NCBI GenBank assembly: GCA_025351205.1
Contig: JANXWI010000326.1
Span: forward strand, 1-15,507
Source: Deinococcus sp.
Lineage (GTDB): Bacteria > Deinococcota > Deinococci > Deinococcales > Deinococcaceae
Reading direction: 5' to 3'
DNA length: 15,507 nt
The position numbers were made by a program, and so were the translations under genes. Under the pieces are notes generated by a model that did no database searches, was not told the DNA's origin, and saw only the letters and a list, made by a program, of their open reading frames with translations. Positions 6,135-15,441 of the stretch are shown in pieces (within the stretch, counting starts at the first letter, position 1; each line of letters begins with the position of its first letter).

Positions 6135-7571
6135 ATGTCCGCTCCTCGTCCTCGCCCGCAACCGCCCCTGGCGCTGCTCACCTGCCTGCTGCTGGCGTGC
6201 GCCCCACCGTCGCTGGCCCAGGCGCTGACCCAGGCGAGTCCACCCCAGAACGCCTCCCCGGCACCCGTGTATTCTCTCACCGACACGCTCGCAGCCGTGA
6301 CGGCGTCGGCCCAGTACAAGCAGGCAAAGCTGGCGCTCGACACGGCCCAGGCGCAGACCCAGGCGGCCCAGGCCGCCACCGGCCTCACGGCGGGCGTCAA
6401 CGCCGGGTTGACCCCCGCCCTGGACAGCAGCGTCGCCGCCGACGGCAGCACCCAGGCGAGCGCGTCCCTTTCCGGAACCGTGGGCGCCACCCTCAGCCTG
6501 CCGCTGCTGCCGTGGTCCGGCGCCCAGCTGGCGGCCCAGAGCGCGGCGCGGTCTCTCACGCTGGCGCGGGCCACCTTCGCCCAGGCCACCCTGACCCTTG
6601 CGGTGAACGCCGAGCAGGCGTATGGCCGGGGGGTGACGGCCCAGCTGAACGTGGAGATTGCCACCAGCCAGCTGATCCTGACGCAGCGGCAGCTGGCGCA
6701 GGTACGGGCCTTTTACGCCAACAACAACGCCACCCTGCCGGCGGTGCAGGCGGCTGAGGCGGCGGTGCAAGACGCCCAGACCGCCGTACTGCGGGCGCAG
6801 GCCGAGGGGGAGTCGGCGCGGCGGGCGCTGGGCAACCTGGTGGAACAAGACCTGAACTCTGCGGCCCTGAACCCGGACCTCGGCGCCTCCTCTCCCCTGC
6901 CGGGGCAGGACGCGGCACTGGGCGCGGCTCGCCGCTTCAGCCCGGCGCTGGCCGGGGCGCAGTTGGCCGTACAGAACGCCCAGGCCACGCTTGCCACCGC
7001 CCGCCGCAGCCGGGACGTACCGGCCACCAGCTTCACCGCCTCCTACGGGACCGGCGCCGGCACTGGCCGCACCGGACTATCGGCAGGTCTGAACCTCACC
7101 AGCGGGGTGGGCAGCGTGGCCTACAGCCAGCCGTTTAGCCGGGGCAGCGCCGCGCCCGGAAGTTCCGCAACGTCGTTCGCCCTGGGCGTGTCGGCCAGCT
7201 TCAACGTGCTGGACCCCGCCGCCGACGGCGCCGTCAAGGTGGCGGCCCTGCAACTCCAGCAGGCGCAGGCGGCGCTGAGCATTCAGACCCAGACCACCGA
7301 CCAAGCGCTGAAAGACGCCTACAGCGCGGCCCAGATTGCGGCCCAGGCCATCCCGGCCCGGCAGACGTCCGTGGCCGGTTACACCGGCGCCCTGGACACG
7401 GCCCGCACCCGGCTGGCAGCAGGCCTGGCCACCGAGACCGAGGTGCTGACCGCCCAGATCGCCCTGAGCCAAGCCGCCAGAGACCTGAACAGCGCCCAGC
7501 TGGCGGCGCTGGTGGCCAGCGCCCAGCTCGCCGCCCTCACCGGCCCATCCGGCCCATCGCAAGGCCCCTGA
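6135..7571 (+). CDS. TolC-family outer-membrane efflux protein
   Basis: A 478-residue exported protein. The N terminus (LALLTCLLLACAPPSLAQA) is a signal peptide with probable cleavage near residue 30. The mature part has the two-fold repeat of long Ala/Gln-rich coiled-coil helices typical of TolC-like proteins (for example about 59-90, 135-240 and 270-290 in the first half, and 370-470 in the second). Between them are Gly/Ser/Thr-rich stretches with alternating hydrophobic residues (about 85-125 and 300-355) fitting outer-membrane strands. The length is normal for the family. It would form the trimeric exit duct for the MacAB-like pump encoded downstream. It is the first gene of the plus-strand operon, divergent from the regulator. 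A Cys at 21 lies inside the hydrophobic core of the signal, so a lipoprotein is possible but not favoured. Confidence 0.88.
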   Translation: MSAPRPRPQPPLALLTCLLLACAPPSLAQALTQASPPQNASPAPVYSLTDTLAAVTASAQYKQAKLALDTAQAQTQAAQAATGLTAGVNAGLTPALDSSVAADGSTQASASLSGTVGATLSLPLLPWSGAQLAAQSAARSLTLARATFAQATLTLAVNAEQAYGRGVTAQLNVEIATSQLILTQRQLAQVRAFYANNNATLPAVQAAEAAVQDAQTAVLRAQAEGESARRALGNLVEQDLNSAALNPDLGASSPLPGQDAALGAARRFSPALAGAQLAVQNAQATLATARRSRDVPATSFTASYGTGAGTGRTGLSAGLNLTSGVGSVAYSQPFSRGSAAPGSSATSFALGVSASFNVLDPAADGAVKVAALQLQQAQAALSIQTQTTDQALKDAYSAAQIAAQAIPARQTSVAGYTGALDTARTRLAAGLATETEVLTAQIALSQAARDLNSAQLAALVASAQLAALTGPSGPSQGP

Positions 7572-7613
7572 ACGTCCCCACTCCTGAGACCCTCTCCCCG
7601 CCCCGGAGGCCCC

Positions 7614-8690
7614 ATGACTTTGCCGCAGCACCGCTCACGCTCACCGCACTCCCAGCTTCTCGCCCTGCTCTTTGCCCTGCTCCCGGGCGCGTCGTTGCCG
7701 CTCGATGCGGCCCAGGCGGCCAGCTCCCCCACCTCCAGCACCCTGACCTTGCCGGCTTCCGCCCGACTCGCCCTGTCTCAGGGTTCGACGGTCAGCGACG
7801 CGGTGGCCGGGGCGGCTTCGGCGACCAGCACCCTGAAGGCGGTGCAGGCAGACGCCTCGACCCTCGCTGCGGCGCTCCTGGCCGCCGAGCAGGCGAGCGT
7901 GCTGGCGCAGGCGAACCTGACGCAGGCACGGCTGACAGCCGTGCAGAACGCGGTGGGCGCCCACACGGCCCTGTACCAGACACAGAGCCAGATTGATCTC
8001 CAGCAGCTCCAGGTGCAGGTGGACCAGAAGGCGGTGCAGGTGGCGCAGGTCAAGCTGAGCACCAAGAATGGCACCGCCCTGGATCTCCAGACGGCCCAGA
8101 ACACCCTGAACAGCAGCCGACAGGTGCTCGCCGCCGCGCAGGCCAGCGTGGCGGTCAACAGCCAGAAGCTCGCCAACGTGATCGGCAAGCCGGGCAGTTA
8201 TCTGGCGGGCACGCCGCCCACGCCGCCCAGGGTAAGGCCCGGCGTGACGCTCGGCACCCTGCCTGCGCTGGTCAAAGACCAGCAGGCCGTGGCCGCCGCC
8301 GCCCTGGCGGTCAAGCTAGCCGACAACGAGTTCACTGCGCGGGTGACGCTCGACCAGGCCCGGACCACACTCAGCAGCGCTCAGAGCACCCTCGCCACTG
8401 ACCAGAAGACCTTCCAGACCGCGCTGCTGAGCGCTCAGAGTACGGCTGACAGCAGCCAGGCGAGCTATGGAGCGGCCATCTCCGCCGAAGCCAACGCGCT
8501 GGCCGGTTACAACCAGGACACGGTGCGGCTCCAGAGCGGGACCATCAGCAGCGTGGCCCTCCTCCAGAGCCAACTGGCCCTGAAGAAGGCGCAGTATGCC
8601 CGGGCCCAGGCGCTCGCCGCCCTGTGGCAGGCCCTGGCCGCCCTGGGCAGCGCCAGCGGCAGCGACGCCACCGGCCTGGCGACGCCGTGA
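7614..8690 (+). CDS. Second, shorter TolC-like coiled-coil exported protein
   Basis: A 358-residue protein with signal peptide (LLALLFALLPGASLPLDAAQA) and a mature part dominated by long Ala/Gln/Leu heptad-like helices (about 70-190 and 220-345), the composition of TolC-family outer-membrane factors. GGAGG sits five bases before ATG 7614, and the gene lies 42 bases after the previous one. It is about 100 residues shorter than its neighbour and I see fewer Gly/Ser/Thr-rich strand segments, so it may lack a full beta-barrel or be a diverged paralogue. A conserved-looking hinge GKPGSYLAGTPPTPP (about 191-206) separates the two halves, matching the position where TolC-family halves meet. Its role beside the first TolC-like protein is unclear: a hetero-oligomer, an alternative duct or a periplasmic spacer are possible. 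Confidence 0.78.
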   Translation: MTLPQHRSRSPHSQLLALLFALLPGASLPLDAAQAASSPTSSTLTLPASARLALSQGSTVSDAVAGAASATSTLKAVQADASTLAAALLAAEQASVLAQANLTQARLTAVQNAVGAHTALYQTQSQIDLQQLQVQVDQKAVQVAQVKLSTKNGTALDLQTAQNTLNSSRQVLAAAQASVAVNSQKLANVIGKPGSYLAGTPPTPPRVRPGVTLGTLPALVKDQQAVAAAALAVKLADNEFTARVTLDQARTTLSSAQSTLATDQKTFQTALLSAQSTADSSQASYGAAISAEANALAGYNQDTVRLQSGTISSVALLQSQLALKKAQYARAQALAALWQALAALGSASGSDATGLATP

Positions 8691-8883
8691 CACCCATCCG
8701 GACCATCAAGAGAGAGAATCGTCTCCCGGGGACGGAAGCGAGGGGAGGCGTCCGGTGGCCCGGGCACCATCCGGATACCAAGGGAAACCCGTGAATCTTC
8801 AGGACGAACCGGGAGCGTCCTGGCCAGGACCCGGAGAGACCAGCACGAAGGCCGGCACGCAAACCAGCACAAGGAGCGGACGT

Positions 8884-10446
8884 ATGACCGAGGCGCCTTC
8901 CAGGCTTCCTGATTCTTCCCACGACAGCGCCGCCTCCCCGGCGGCCCTCCGCCCGCAGGTCCGGCGCAGCAGGCGCTGGCTGGTGTGGCCGCTGCTGCTG
9001 CTCTTGCTGGGCGGCGGGACAATCGTGCTGCTGCGCCGCGTCAGCGCCGCCCCGGGTGCCGTGTACCCAACCGACACCGCCGCCCAGGGCACCGTGAGCG
9101 TGCTGGTGAGCGGTCCTGGCACCCTGGCCCCGAGGGCGACCGTGCCGGAGCCGTCCCCGCTGGGCGGCATCGTGTCCGGGCTGCCGGCGGTGGGGGCGGT
9201 GGTGCGCGCCGGGCAGGTGATCGGCCAGATCAGGAGCGACACCACGCTCCAGGCCGCGCAGGACGCCGAGCTGAACCTTCAAAAGGCGCAGGCCCAGCTG
9301 GCCGCTCAGCAGGACAGCCAGGCGGCCACCCAGGCGAGCCGGCAAGCGGGCACGGTGAGCGCCCAGCTGGCGGTGGGAGACGCGCGAGACACGCTGCAAC
9401 AGGCCCAGACGACCCTCGTGGCCCAGGAGCGACTGTACTCGGTGGGGGCCATCAGCCGCACCGAGCTGAACACCGCCCAGGCGGCTGTCCAGAGCGCCCA
9501 GAACAAGCTGGAGAGCGCCCAGGCGGCGCTGTTCAGCGCCGGGCAGCAGGCCAGGACCGGGGTGTCCGCCGACAGCAGCACCCTCAGGACCCTTCAGCTC
9601 GCGGTGCAGCAGGCGCAGGCCACCCTCACGGCGGCGCAGACCAGCCGGGCGGCGGCGGTGCTGCGCGCCCCGGCGAGCGGCGTGGTGATCAGCGTGGACG
9701 CGGTGAACGGCAGCAACGTGAACACCGGCGCCTCGCTGCTGAGCGTCGCTGACACCTCGGTGATGGCGCTCCCGGTGCAGGTGGACGAGACACAAATCTC
9801 GCAGGTGAAGCCCGGCATGACGGTGCGCGCCGCCCTGGACGCCCTGGGCGGGCAGACGGTGGAGGGCAAGGTGACGTCGGTGTCGCCCACCGCTGCGGTG
9901 CAGAACAACATCAGCGTCTTCACGGTGAACGCCGAGCTGCCCAACCCTGACGGACAGCTCAGGGCCGGCATGTCGGCGCAGAGCGACATTGTGGTGGCCG
10001 AGCAGAGCGGCCTGGTGGTGACGAGCAAGGCGGTGCAGACGGTGCGCGCGCGCTCGTACGTGCAGGTGGTGCCCGGCGACGCCCTGAACACAGCCGCCGA
10101 CCTGGCGCCGCAGACCACAGCCACACAGACCGCAGCCGCGCAGACCAGCTCCTCCCAGGGGGGGGCAAGCCAGTCAAACTCCGGTCAGAACCGCCCGCTG
10201 GCGCAGGCCAGCTCGGCTGTGCAGCTCAACGACCAGGGGGCCGCCACCGCCGTGCAGACCCGGGTGCGGGTGGGCCTGAGCGACGGCACCTCCACCGTGA
10301 TCACCTCGGGGCTTCAGGAGGGCGACACGGTGCTGCTGCCCCAGGTCACGGCCAGAAGCAGCGCCCGCAGCACCGGCAGCAGCTTCCAAGGGGTGGGCGT
10401 GCCGGGGGTGGGCGGCGGCACCCGCGGCGGCTTTGGAGGCAACTGA
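8884..10446 (+). CDS. MacA-like periplasmic adaptor (HlyD/MFP family)
   Basis: A 520-residue membrane-fusion protein. ATG 8884 is chosen because AAGGAG ends seven bases upstream (8871-8876); an in-frame GTG at 8791 is a weaker alternative. The order is: cytoplasmic basic N terminus, one membrane anchor (about 32-50), first half of the lipoyl-like domain (IVSGLPAVGAVVRAGQVIGQI, 96-116), a long helical hairpin (120-260) whose tip ERLYSVGAISRTELN resembles the TolC-docking tip of MacA, second lipoyl half (LRAPASGVVISVDAVNGSNVNTGASLLSV), a beta-barrel domain (about 295-375), and a membrane-proximal domain. The proximal domain is interrupted by a Gln/Ser/Thr/Ala-rich insert (405-445), and the protein ends in a Gly-rich tail. 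It overlaps the ATPase start by one base (TGATG), indicating coupled translation. Confidence 0.92.
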   Translation: MTEAPSRLPDSSHDSAASPAALRPQVRRSRRWLVWPLLLLLLGGGTIVLLRRVSAAPGAVYPTDTAAQGTVSVLVSGPGTLAPRATVPEPSPLGGIVSGLPAVGAVVRAGQVIGQIRSDTTLQAAQDAELNLQKAQAQLAAQQDSQAATQASRQAGTVSAQLAVGDARDTLQQAQTTLVAQERLYSVGAISRTELNTAQAAVQSAQNKLESAQAALFSAGQQARTGVSADSSTLRTLQLAVQQAQATLTAAQTSRAAAVLRAPASGVVISVDAVNGSNVNTGASLLSVADTSVMALPVQVDETQISQVKPGMTVRAALDALGGQTVEGKVTSVSPTAAVQNNISVFTVNAELPNPDGQLRAGMSAQSDIVVAEQSGLVVTSKAVQTVRARSYVQVVPGDALNTAADLAPQTTATQTAAAQTSSSQGGASQSNSGQNRPLAQASSAVQLNDQGAATAVQTRVRVGLSDGTSTVITSGLQEGDTVLLPQVTARSSARSTGSSFQGVGVPGVGGGTRGGFGGN

Positions 10447-11188
10447 TGACCCTGCCCCCTTCAACACTGTCCTCTTCAACGGCCCCGCTGGTCTCGGTGC
10501 GGAACCTGAAGCGCCGCTACGAGATCGGCGAAAGCGAGTTCCTGGCCCTGCGCGGGGTGAGTCTGGACATCCGTGAGGGCGAGTTCGTGGCCCTGATGGG
10601 ACCTTCGGGCAGCGGCAAGACCACCCTGATGCACCTCATCGGGCTGCTCGACCGGCCCAGCGGTGGGCAGTACCTGCTTGGGGGACGCGACGTGACGGAC
10701 CTCAGCGAGAACGAGCGCGCCGAGGCCCGCAACAGAGAGATCGGCTTCGTGTTCCAGGCGTTTCACCTCCTGCCACGCATGAACCTGCGCGAGAACGTGG
10801 AGGTGCCGCTCCTGTATGCCGGCCTGCCCCCGCGCGAACGGACCGAGCGGGCGATGACGCTGCTGGGCAAGGTGGGGTTGGAGAGCAAGGCGGCCAACCT
10901 GCCGAGCCAGATTTCCGGCGGGCAGAAGCAGCGGGTGGCCATCGCCCGGGCACTCGCCGCCGAGCCGCGCCTGCTGCTGGCCGACGAGCCGACCGGCAAC
11001 CTGGACTCGCACACCAGCGAAGAGGTGATGGCGCTCTTTCATGAGCTGCATGCGGAGGGCCGCACGCTCATCGTGGTGACGCACGAGCCGGACATCGGTG
11101 CCCACGCCGAGCGGGTGGTGCGCGTCCGGGACGGTCAAGTGGAGTCGGACGTGACGCAGGGGCGGCCATCCGTGGCCGGGGAGGGCGT

Positions 11189-11204
<16 letters not shown>
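10446..11204 (+). CDS. MacB-type ABC transporter ATPase subunit
   Basis: A 252-residue nucleotide-binding protein of the MacB/LolD/FtsE group. Walker A is GPSGSGKTT (52-60), the Q-loop Gln is at 104 (FVFQAFHLLP), the signature is ISGGQKQR (156-163), Walker B is LLLADEP with catalytic Glu181, the D-loop is GNLD (184-187) and the switch His is H213 in VVTHEPD. All are intact. The LMHLIGLLDRPSGG segment after Walker A is characteristic of the group. E. coli MacB fuses ATPase and permease; here they are separate polypeptides. The ATG overlaps the adaptor stop by one base, and the gene's 3' end overlaps the usual permease start by 16 bases. It powers export or mechanotransmission in the periplasm. 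Confidence 0.96.
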
Positions 11205-12526
<1,322 letters not shown>

Positions 12527-12675
12527 GGGTCCCTGGTTCACCGAACCCTCGCCCAGCCTGCGCGGGACCTTCAAGGGCAGGCCCGAGAGTGGTCTCGGGT
12601 CCCGCTCCCCACCCGTTCGACACCGCCCATTCCACACCGCCCCTTTCCGGCAGGCCCTTTCCCACAGGAGTCACC

Positions 12676-13218
12676 ATGAAGAACCGAGTCACGCTGTCTA
12701 TCGCCGCCCTCCTCACCCTCACTCCTCTTGCCGGGGCACAGACCGGGGCCACCCAGCCAGGCCAATCCCAGCCCGGTGGGCGAAATCCGGCCTTCGCGGC
12801 CACGTTTGACCTCGTGCGCGAGGTGAACGGCCTCACCGAGCTGAATAAGGACCCCAAGACAGCCATCAACAGGGCGCAGGCCCAGAAGCTACTGCCAATC
12901 CTGAGGGGCCTCCAGACGGCCAAGACCTTGCCGCCAGCTGCTGCCACCAAGATCCTCACGCAGATGGAAGCTGTTCTGACGGACCCACAGCTCTCGGCGC
13001 TGGACGCGCTGGCGCTCAAAAGGCAGGCGGGCGGCCCGGGCCGTTTCGGACCAGGAGGTCAGGGCGGGCCAGGGGGTGGACGGCCCGGCAGTCAGGGCGG
13101 CAATGGTCAAGGCAGCGCCCGCCCGGCCCGCATTCCGGGCATGAATCCCTTCTTGCGTGGGCGCGGCGTCCAGAGCCTGAGCGCCCTGATCACCACCCTG
13201 GGCCAGACGTCCAAATAG
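12676..13218 (+). CDS. Small secreted protein of the efflux operon, unknown function
   Basis: A 180-residue exported protein. ATG 12676 follows AGGAG at good spacing. The signal peptide is MKNRVTLSIAALLTLTPLAGA, with cleavage near AGA-Q. A helical core (about 40-116) contains AINRAQAQKLLPILRGLQ and AVLTDPQLSALDALALKR, the second of which resembles the LTxxQ motifs of Spy/CpxP periplasmic proteins. A Gly/Arg/Gln-rich linker (about 117-150) leads to a short tail ending LSALITTLGQTSK. The gene lies 149 bases after the permease on the same strand, so it is probably the last gene of the operon. I infer a periplasmic accessory, sensor or cargo-binding role from context only; Spy-family membership is not shown. 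Confidence 0.75.
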   Translation: MKNRVTLSIAALLTLTPLAGAQTGATQPGQSQPGGRNPAFAATFDLVREVNGLTELNKDPKTAINRAQAQKLLPILRGLQTAKTLPPAAATKILTQMEAVLTDPQLSALDALALKRQAGGPGRFGPGGQGGPGGGRPGSQGGNGQGSARPARIPGMNPFLRGRGVQSLSALITTLGQTSK

Positions 13219-13286
13219 AGACGGCCAAGGAGGGAGGCCAATCTGACGGGAATCTGGACAGAGGAGCGACCACGAGGTGTGAGCGG

Positions 13287-13393
13287 GGTTGTGTTGCCTT
13301 AACCGCAATGCCAGTAAGTTAAGAAGGTAGAGAAGCACTGGCACGCACTTTTCTTGGGTAGCGAGTCATCTTGATTTTGACGGCTCGAGGGTA
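13287..13393 (-). mobile_element. 3' remnant of the IS4-family element, inverted copy
   Basis: The terminus GGTTGTGTTGCCTTAAC is at 13287-13303. On the minus strand the transposase C terminus reads YPRAVKIKMTRYPRKVRASASLPS with stop at 13319-13321. The 89 bases 13287-13375 match the inverse of 3439-3527 without gaps (about 81 identical). TTGAT (13371-13375) is joined directly to TTTGAC, showing the unoccupied site of the 191-bp element. The homology stops at 13393, where an IS3-family end begins. Confidence 0.85.
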
Positions 13394-13525
13394 TGAGCCT
13401 CACCCGATTTTGCGTAGGTCTGGTTAAGCCACTAAAGCTTGCCTCTCCGCCTCAACGGGCGTCAAGTATGAAAGCTTCGAATGAAGCCGCTTGCGGTTGT
13501 AGTACACCTCGATATACTCGAACAC
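13394..13525 (-). mobile_element. 3' fragment of an IS3-family element
   Basis: On the minus strand, codons from 13525 down to the TAA at 13424-13426 read VFEYIEVYYNRKRLHSKLSY followed by LTPVEAERQALVA. This is the highly characteristic C terminus of IS3-family OrfB (integrase-type DDE) transposases. The sequence past the stop runs to a TG...-type terminus, TGAGCCTCACCC read from 13394. An in-frame stop at 13529-13531 and loss of similarity upstream show that the rest of the element is missing. It abuts the IS4 remnant exactly, suggesting insertion into that IS followed by deletion. Confidence 0.82.
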
Positions 13526-13528
13526 TGG

Positions 13529-13737
13529 TCAGAACCCACAGCAGTGTGCGACCTTGATGACTTGGTCGCGCCCGGCATGTTGTCCGGGCGGGCGCCGGGT
13601 GCAGCGTGCATCACCTCGTGCTGCTGCCAGAAGGTACCGAAGCCTTCAGTGCGGAACTGTTCACCGCTAGGTAGAGATCAAAGGACGCTGCCTGAATTCC
13701 GTGCGCCTCCAGACGCCGTGTCCGAGTGCCCTTCCAC
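13529..13737. other. Unassigned spacer between IS3 fragment and binding-protein gene
   Basis: No supportable gene. On the minus strand one short frame reads FRTEGFGTFWQQHEVMHAAP and continues to the IS3 junction, but it has no start and I do not recognise it. It may be a remnant of the gene into which the mobile elements inserted. A 6-bp stem (GCCCGG 13570-13575, CCGGGC 13584-13589) has no T-run. Confidence 0.3.
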
Positions 13738-15270
13738 CTACTTCAGCCAGGTGGTTCGCAGCCCGAGGTAGCTGGTGTTGGGGAAATGCTGGTAGCCCTG
13801 TACCCGCTTGCTGGTGGCCTCGTACTGGGTACTGGAGTACAGGAAGACCATCGGGGAAAGATCGACCAGACGTTTCTGTACCTGCGCGTAGATGGCCTTC
13901 CTGGCCGCCGGGTCGCTGGCGCTGCGACCCTGGTCGAGCAGCCTGTCCACCTCGGCGTCCTTGAAGTTGGTCAGGTTGCCGCCCGAATCCGAAGCGAAGG
14001 GCGTGTAGAGGTAGTCGTCAGGATCGCCCTGGCCGCTCTCGCCCAGGATGGTCGCCATGTAGTTCTTCTTCAGGATATCGGGCAGGTAGACGCTGAACTC
14101 CTGCGCCGTGATGTTGACCTTGATGCCCAGAGGCGCGAGCTGAGCCTGGATGATCTCGGCGGGGGCGCGCAGAAAGTCGTAGGTGCTCGTGACCTTCAGC
14201 TCCAGGGTGAACCCGTTCGCGTAGCCTGCCGCCGCCAGCAACGCCTTTGCCTTGACCAGATCGGGCTTGCCGTAGCTGGCATCGGGCGAGGCGTAGTAAC
14301 TGCCGCCCGGCAGGGTGGTGCCGCGTGCGGGCAGGCCGCCGGTGCCCAGCAGGGCCACGTCCACGATTTCCTGGTTGTTGATGGCGTAGGCGATGGCACG
14401 GCGCACCCGGGAGTCGTTCAGCGGCTTCTGGGTCACGTTAAAGAACAGCGAGCGGTAGTTGGCGCTGGGGCCACCGACCACCGTGACCTGCGGGTTGGTC
14501 TTGAGCGGCGTGATGTCGGTGGCAGGCACGTACTCGATCCAGTCCACGGTTCCGGTCTTGAGAGCGGTCACGCGGGCGGTGGCGTCAGGCAGGTAGCTGT
14601 AGGTAATGCCGTCGAGGTACGGCAGCTTCGCGCCTTTGGCATCGCGGCCCCAGTAGCTGGGGTTCTTCTTCAGCACCATGCGGGTCTGCGGCAGATATTC
14701 CACGAACGTGAACGGGCCAGTCCCGACAGGTCTGGTGTTCAACGTCGCAACGGCCTCTTTGGGCACGATCACATTCAGACTGAAGGCCAGCTTGCTCAGC
14801 AGCGGCGCGTAGGGCTTGCTCAGCACGATCACCACCGTGCTCTTGTCGGGCGCGGTGATGGATTTGATCAGCTCGAAGTCCCCGCTGCGGGGCGACTTGG
14901 TGGCCGGGGCCTTGATGCGCTCGATGCTGAACACCACGTCGCTGGCCTCCAGGGCACGTCCGTTGTGGAAAACCACGCCGGGACGCAGCTTGAAGGTCCA
15001 GGTCAGGGCGTCCTTGCTGGCGGTCCAACTGCTTGCCAGAGAAGGCACGACCTTGCCCGCGCTGTCGAAGGCCACCAGCGTGTCGTAGACGTTTTCCAGC
15101 TGGTTGCGGGTGGCCGTCGCGTCGGTGACGTGCGGGTCGAGGCCCACCGGGTCGGCCTGCATCCCGGCCCGCAGGATGCCGCCAGCGGTCTGAGCGGAGG
15201 CGGGCACAGCAATTGCAGGTACGAGCATCAGGGCCAGCGTCAGTCCGAGATTCTTCGAAATAGTCTTCAT
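13738..15270 (-). CDS. ABC transporter substrate-binding protein, family 5 (peptide/nickel type)
   Basis: A 510-residue secreted binding protein of the DppA/OppA group (SBP_bac_5). ATG 15270 is chosen over the GTG/ATG further upstream because it begins the signal peptide MKTISKNLGLTLALMLVPAI and is preceded by an AGGGGAG ribosome binding site. Cleavage is likely at ASA-QTAGG; there is no lipobox Cys, so it is probably free in the periplasm or attached otherwise. Family features are the N-terminal GGILRAGMQADPVGLDPH, the LRPGVVFHNGRALEASDVVFSIERI signature region, and RRAIAYAINNQEI in the second lobe. The length is normal. It captures a peptide or similar solute for an ABC importer whose permease lies just upstream on the same strand. 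The substrate cannot be inferred. Confidence 0.92.
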   Translation of the reverse strand: MKTISKNLGLTLALMLVPAIAVPASAQTAGGILRAGMQADPVGLDPHVTDATATRNQLENVYDTLVAFDSAGKVVPSLASSWTASKDALTWTFKLRPGVVFHNGRALEASDVVFSIERIKAPATKSPRSGDFELIKSITAPDKSTVVIVLSKPYAPLLSKLAFSLNVIVPKEAVATLNTRPVGTGPFTFVEYLPQTRMVLKKNPSYWGRDAKGAKLPYLDGITYSYLPDATARVTALKTGTVDWIEYVPATDITPLKTNPQVTVVGGPSANYRSLFFNVTQKPLNDSRVRRAIAYAINNQEIVDVALLGTGGLPARGTTLPGGSYYASPDASYGKPDLVKAKALLAAAGYANGFTLELKVTSTYDFLRAPAEIIQAQLAPLGIKVNITAQEFSVYLPDILKKNYMATILGESGQGDPDDYLYTPFASDSGGNLTNFKDAEVDRLLDQGRSASDPAARKAIYAQVQKRLVDLSPMVFLYSSTQYEATSKRVQGYQHFPNTSYLGLRTTWLK

Positions 15271-15441
15271 GTTCTCTCCCCTTGTGGCCTGGGCCACCCC
15301 CGAATGGTTGCGGATGAAACGCTGTTGATCACGGATTCTGGATGACGGGCGAATGGTTCGGATGCACGGATTGTTCAGATACCCAGGCTGTTCAGAGGCA
15401 CAGTGGGCAGCGAAACCAGGATTGAAGAGGCGGCGCGGGCA
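15271..15441 (-). promoter_or_regulatory. Leader between permease and binding-protein genes with imperfect direct repeat
   Basis: A 171-base gap. CGAATGGTTGCGGATG (15301-15316) recurs as CGAATGGTTCGGATG (15350-15364), one base shorter and 49 bases away; ACGGATT also recurs nearby. This may be a processing or regulatory leader that lets the binding protein be expressed more strongly than the permeases. No consensus promoter is evident. Confidence 0.3.

Noticed and set aside
8596..8883. In-frame extension of the adaptor gene back to 8596, overlapping the second TolC-like gene
   Set aside because: It overlaps a real gene by almost 100 bases, has Pro/Arg-rich shadow composition, and ATG 8884 has a near-perfect AAGGAG site and starts a normal anchor sequence.
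13570..13589. GC-rich hairpin as terminator of the binding-protein gene
   Set aside because: It lies about 150 bases past the stop and lacks a T-run; it may be a chance GC palindrome.
13726..15345. Long plus-strand open frame of 539 codons across the binding-protein gene
   Set aside because: It is the antisense shadow of a clearly recognised family 5 binding protein, and its His/Gly/Val/Gln-rich composition matches no fold.
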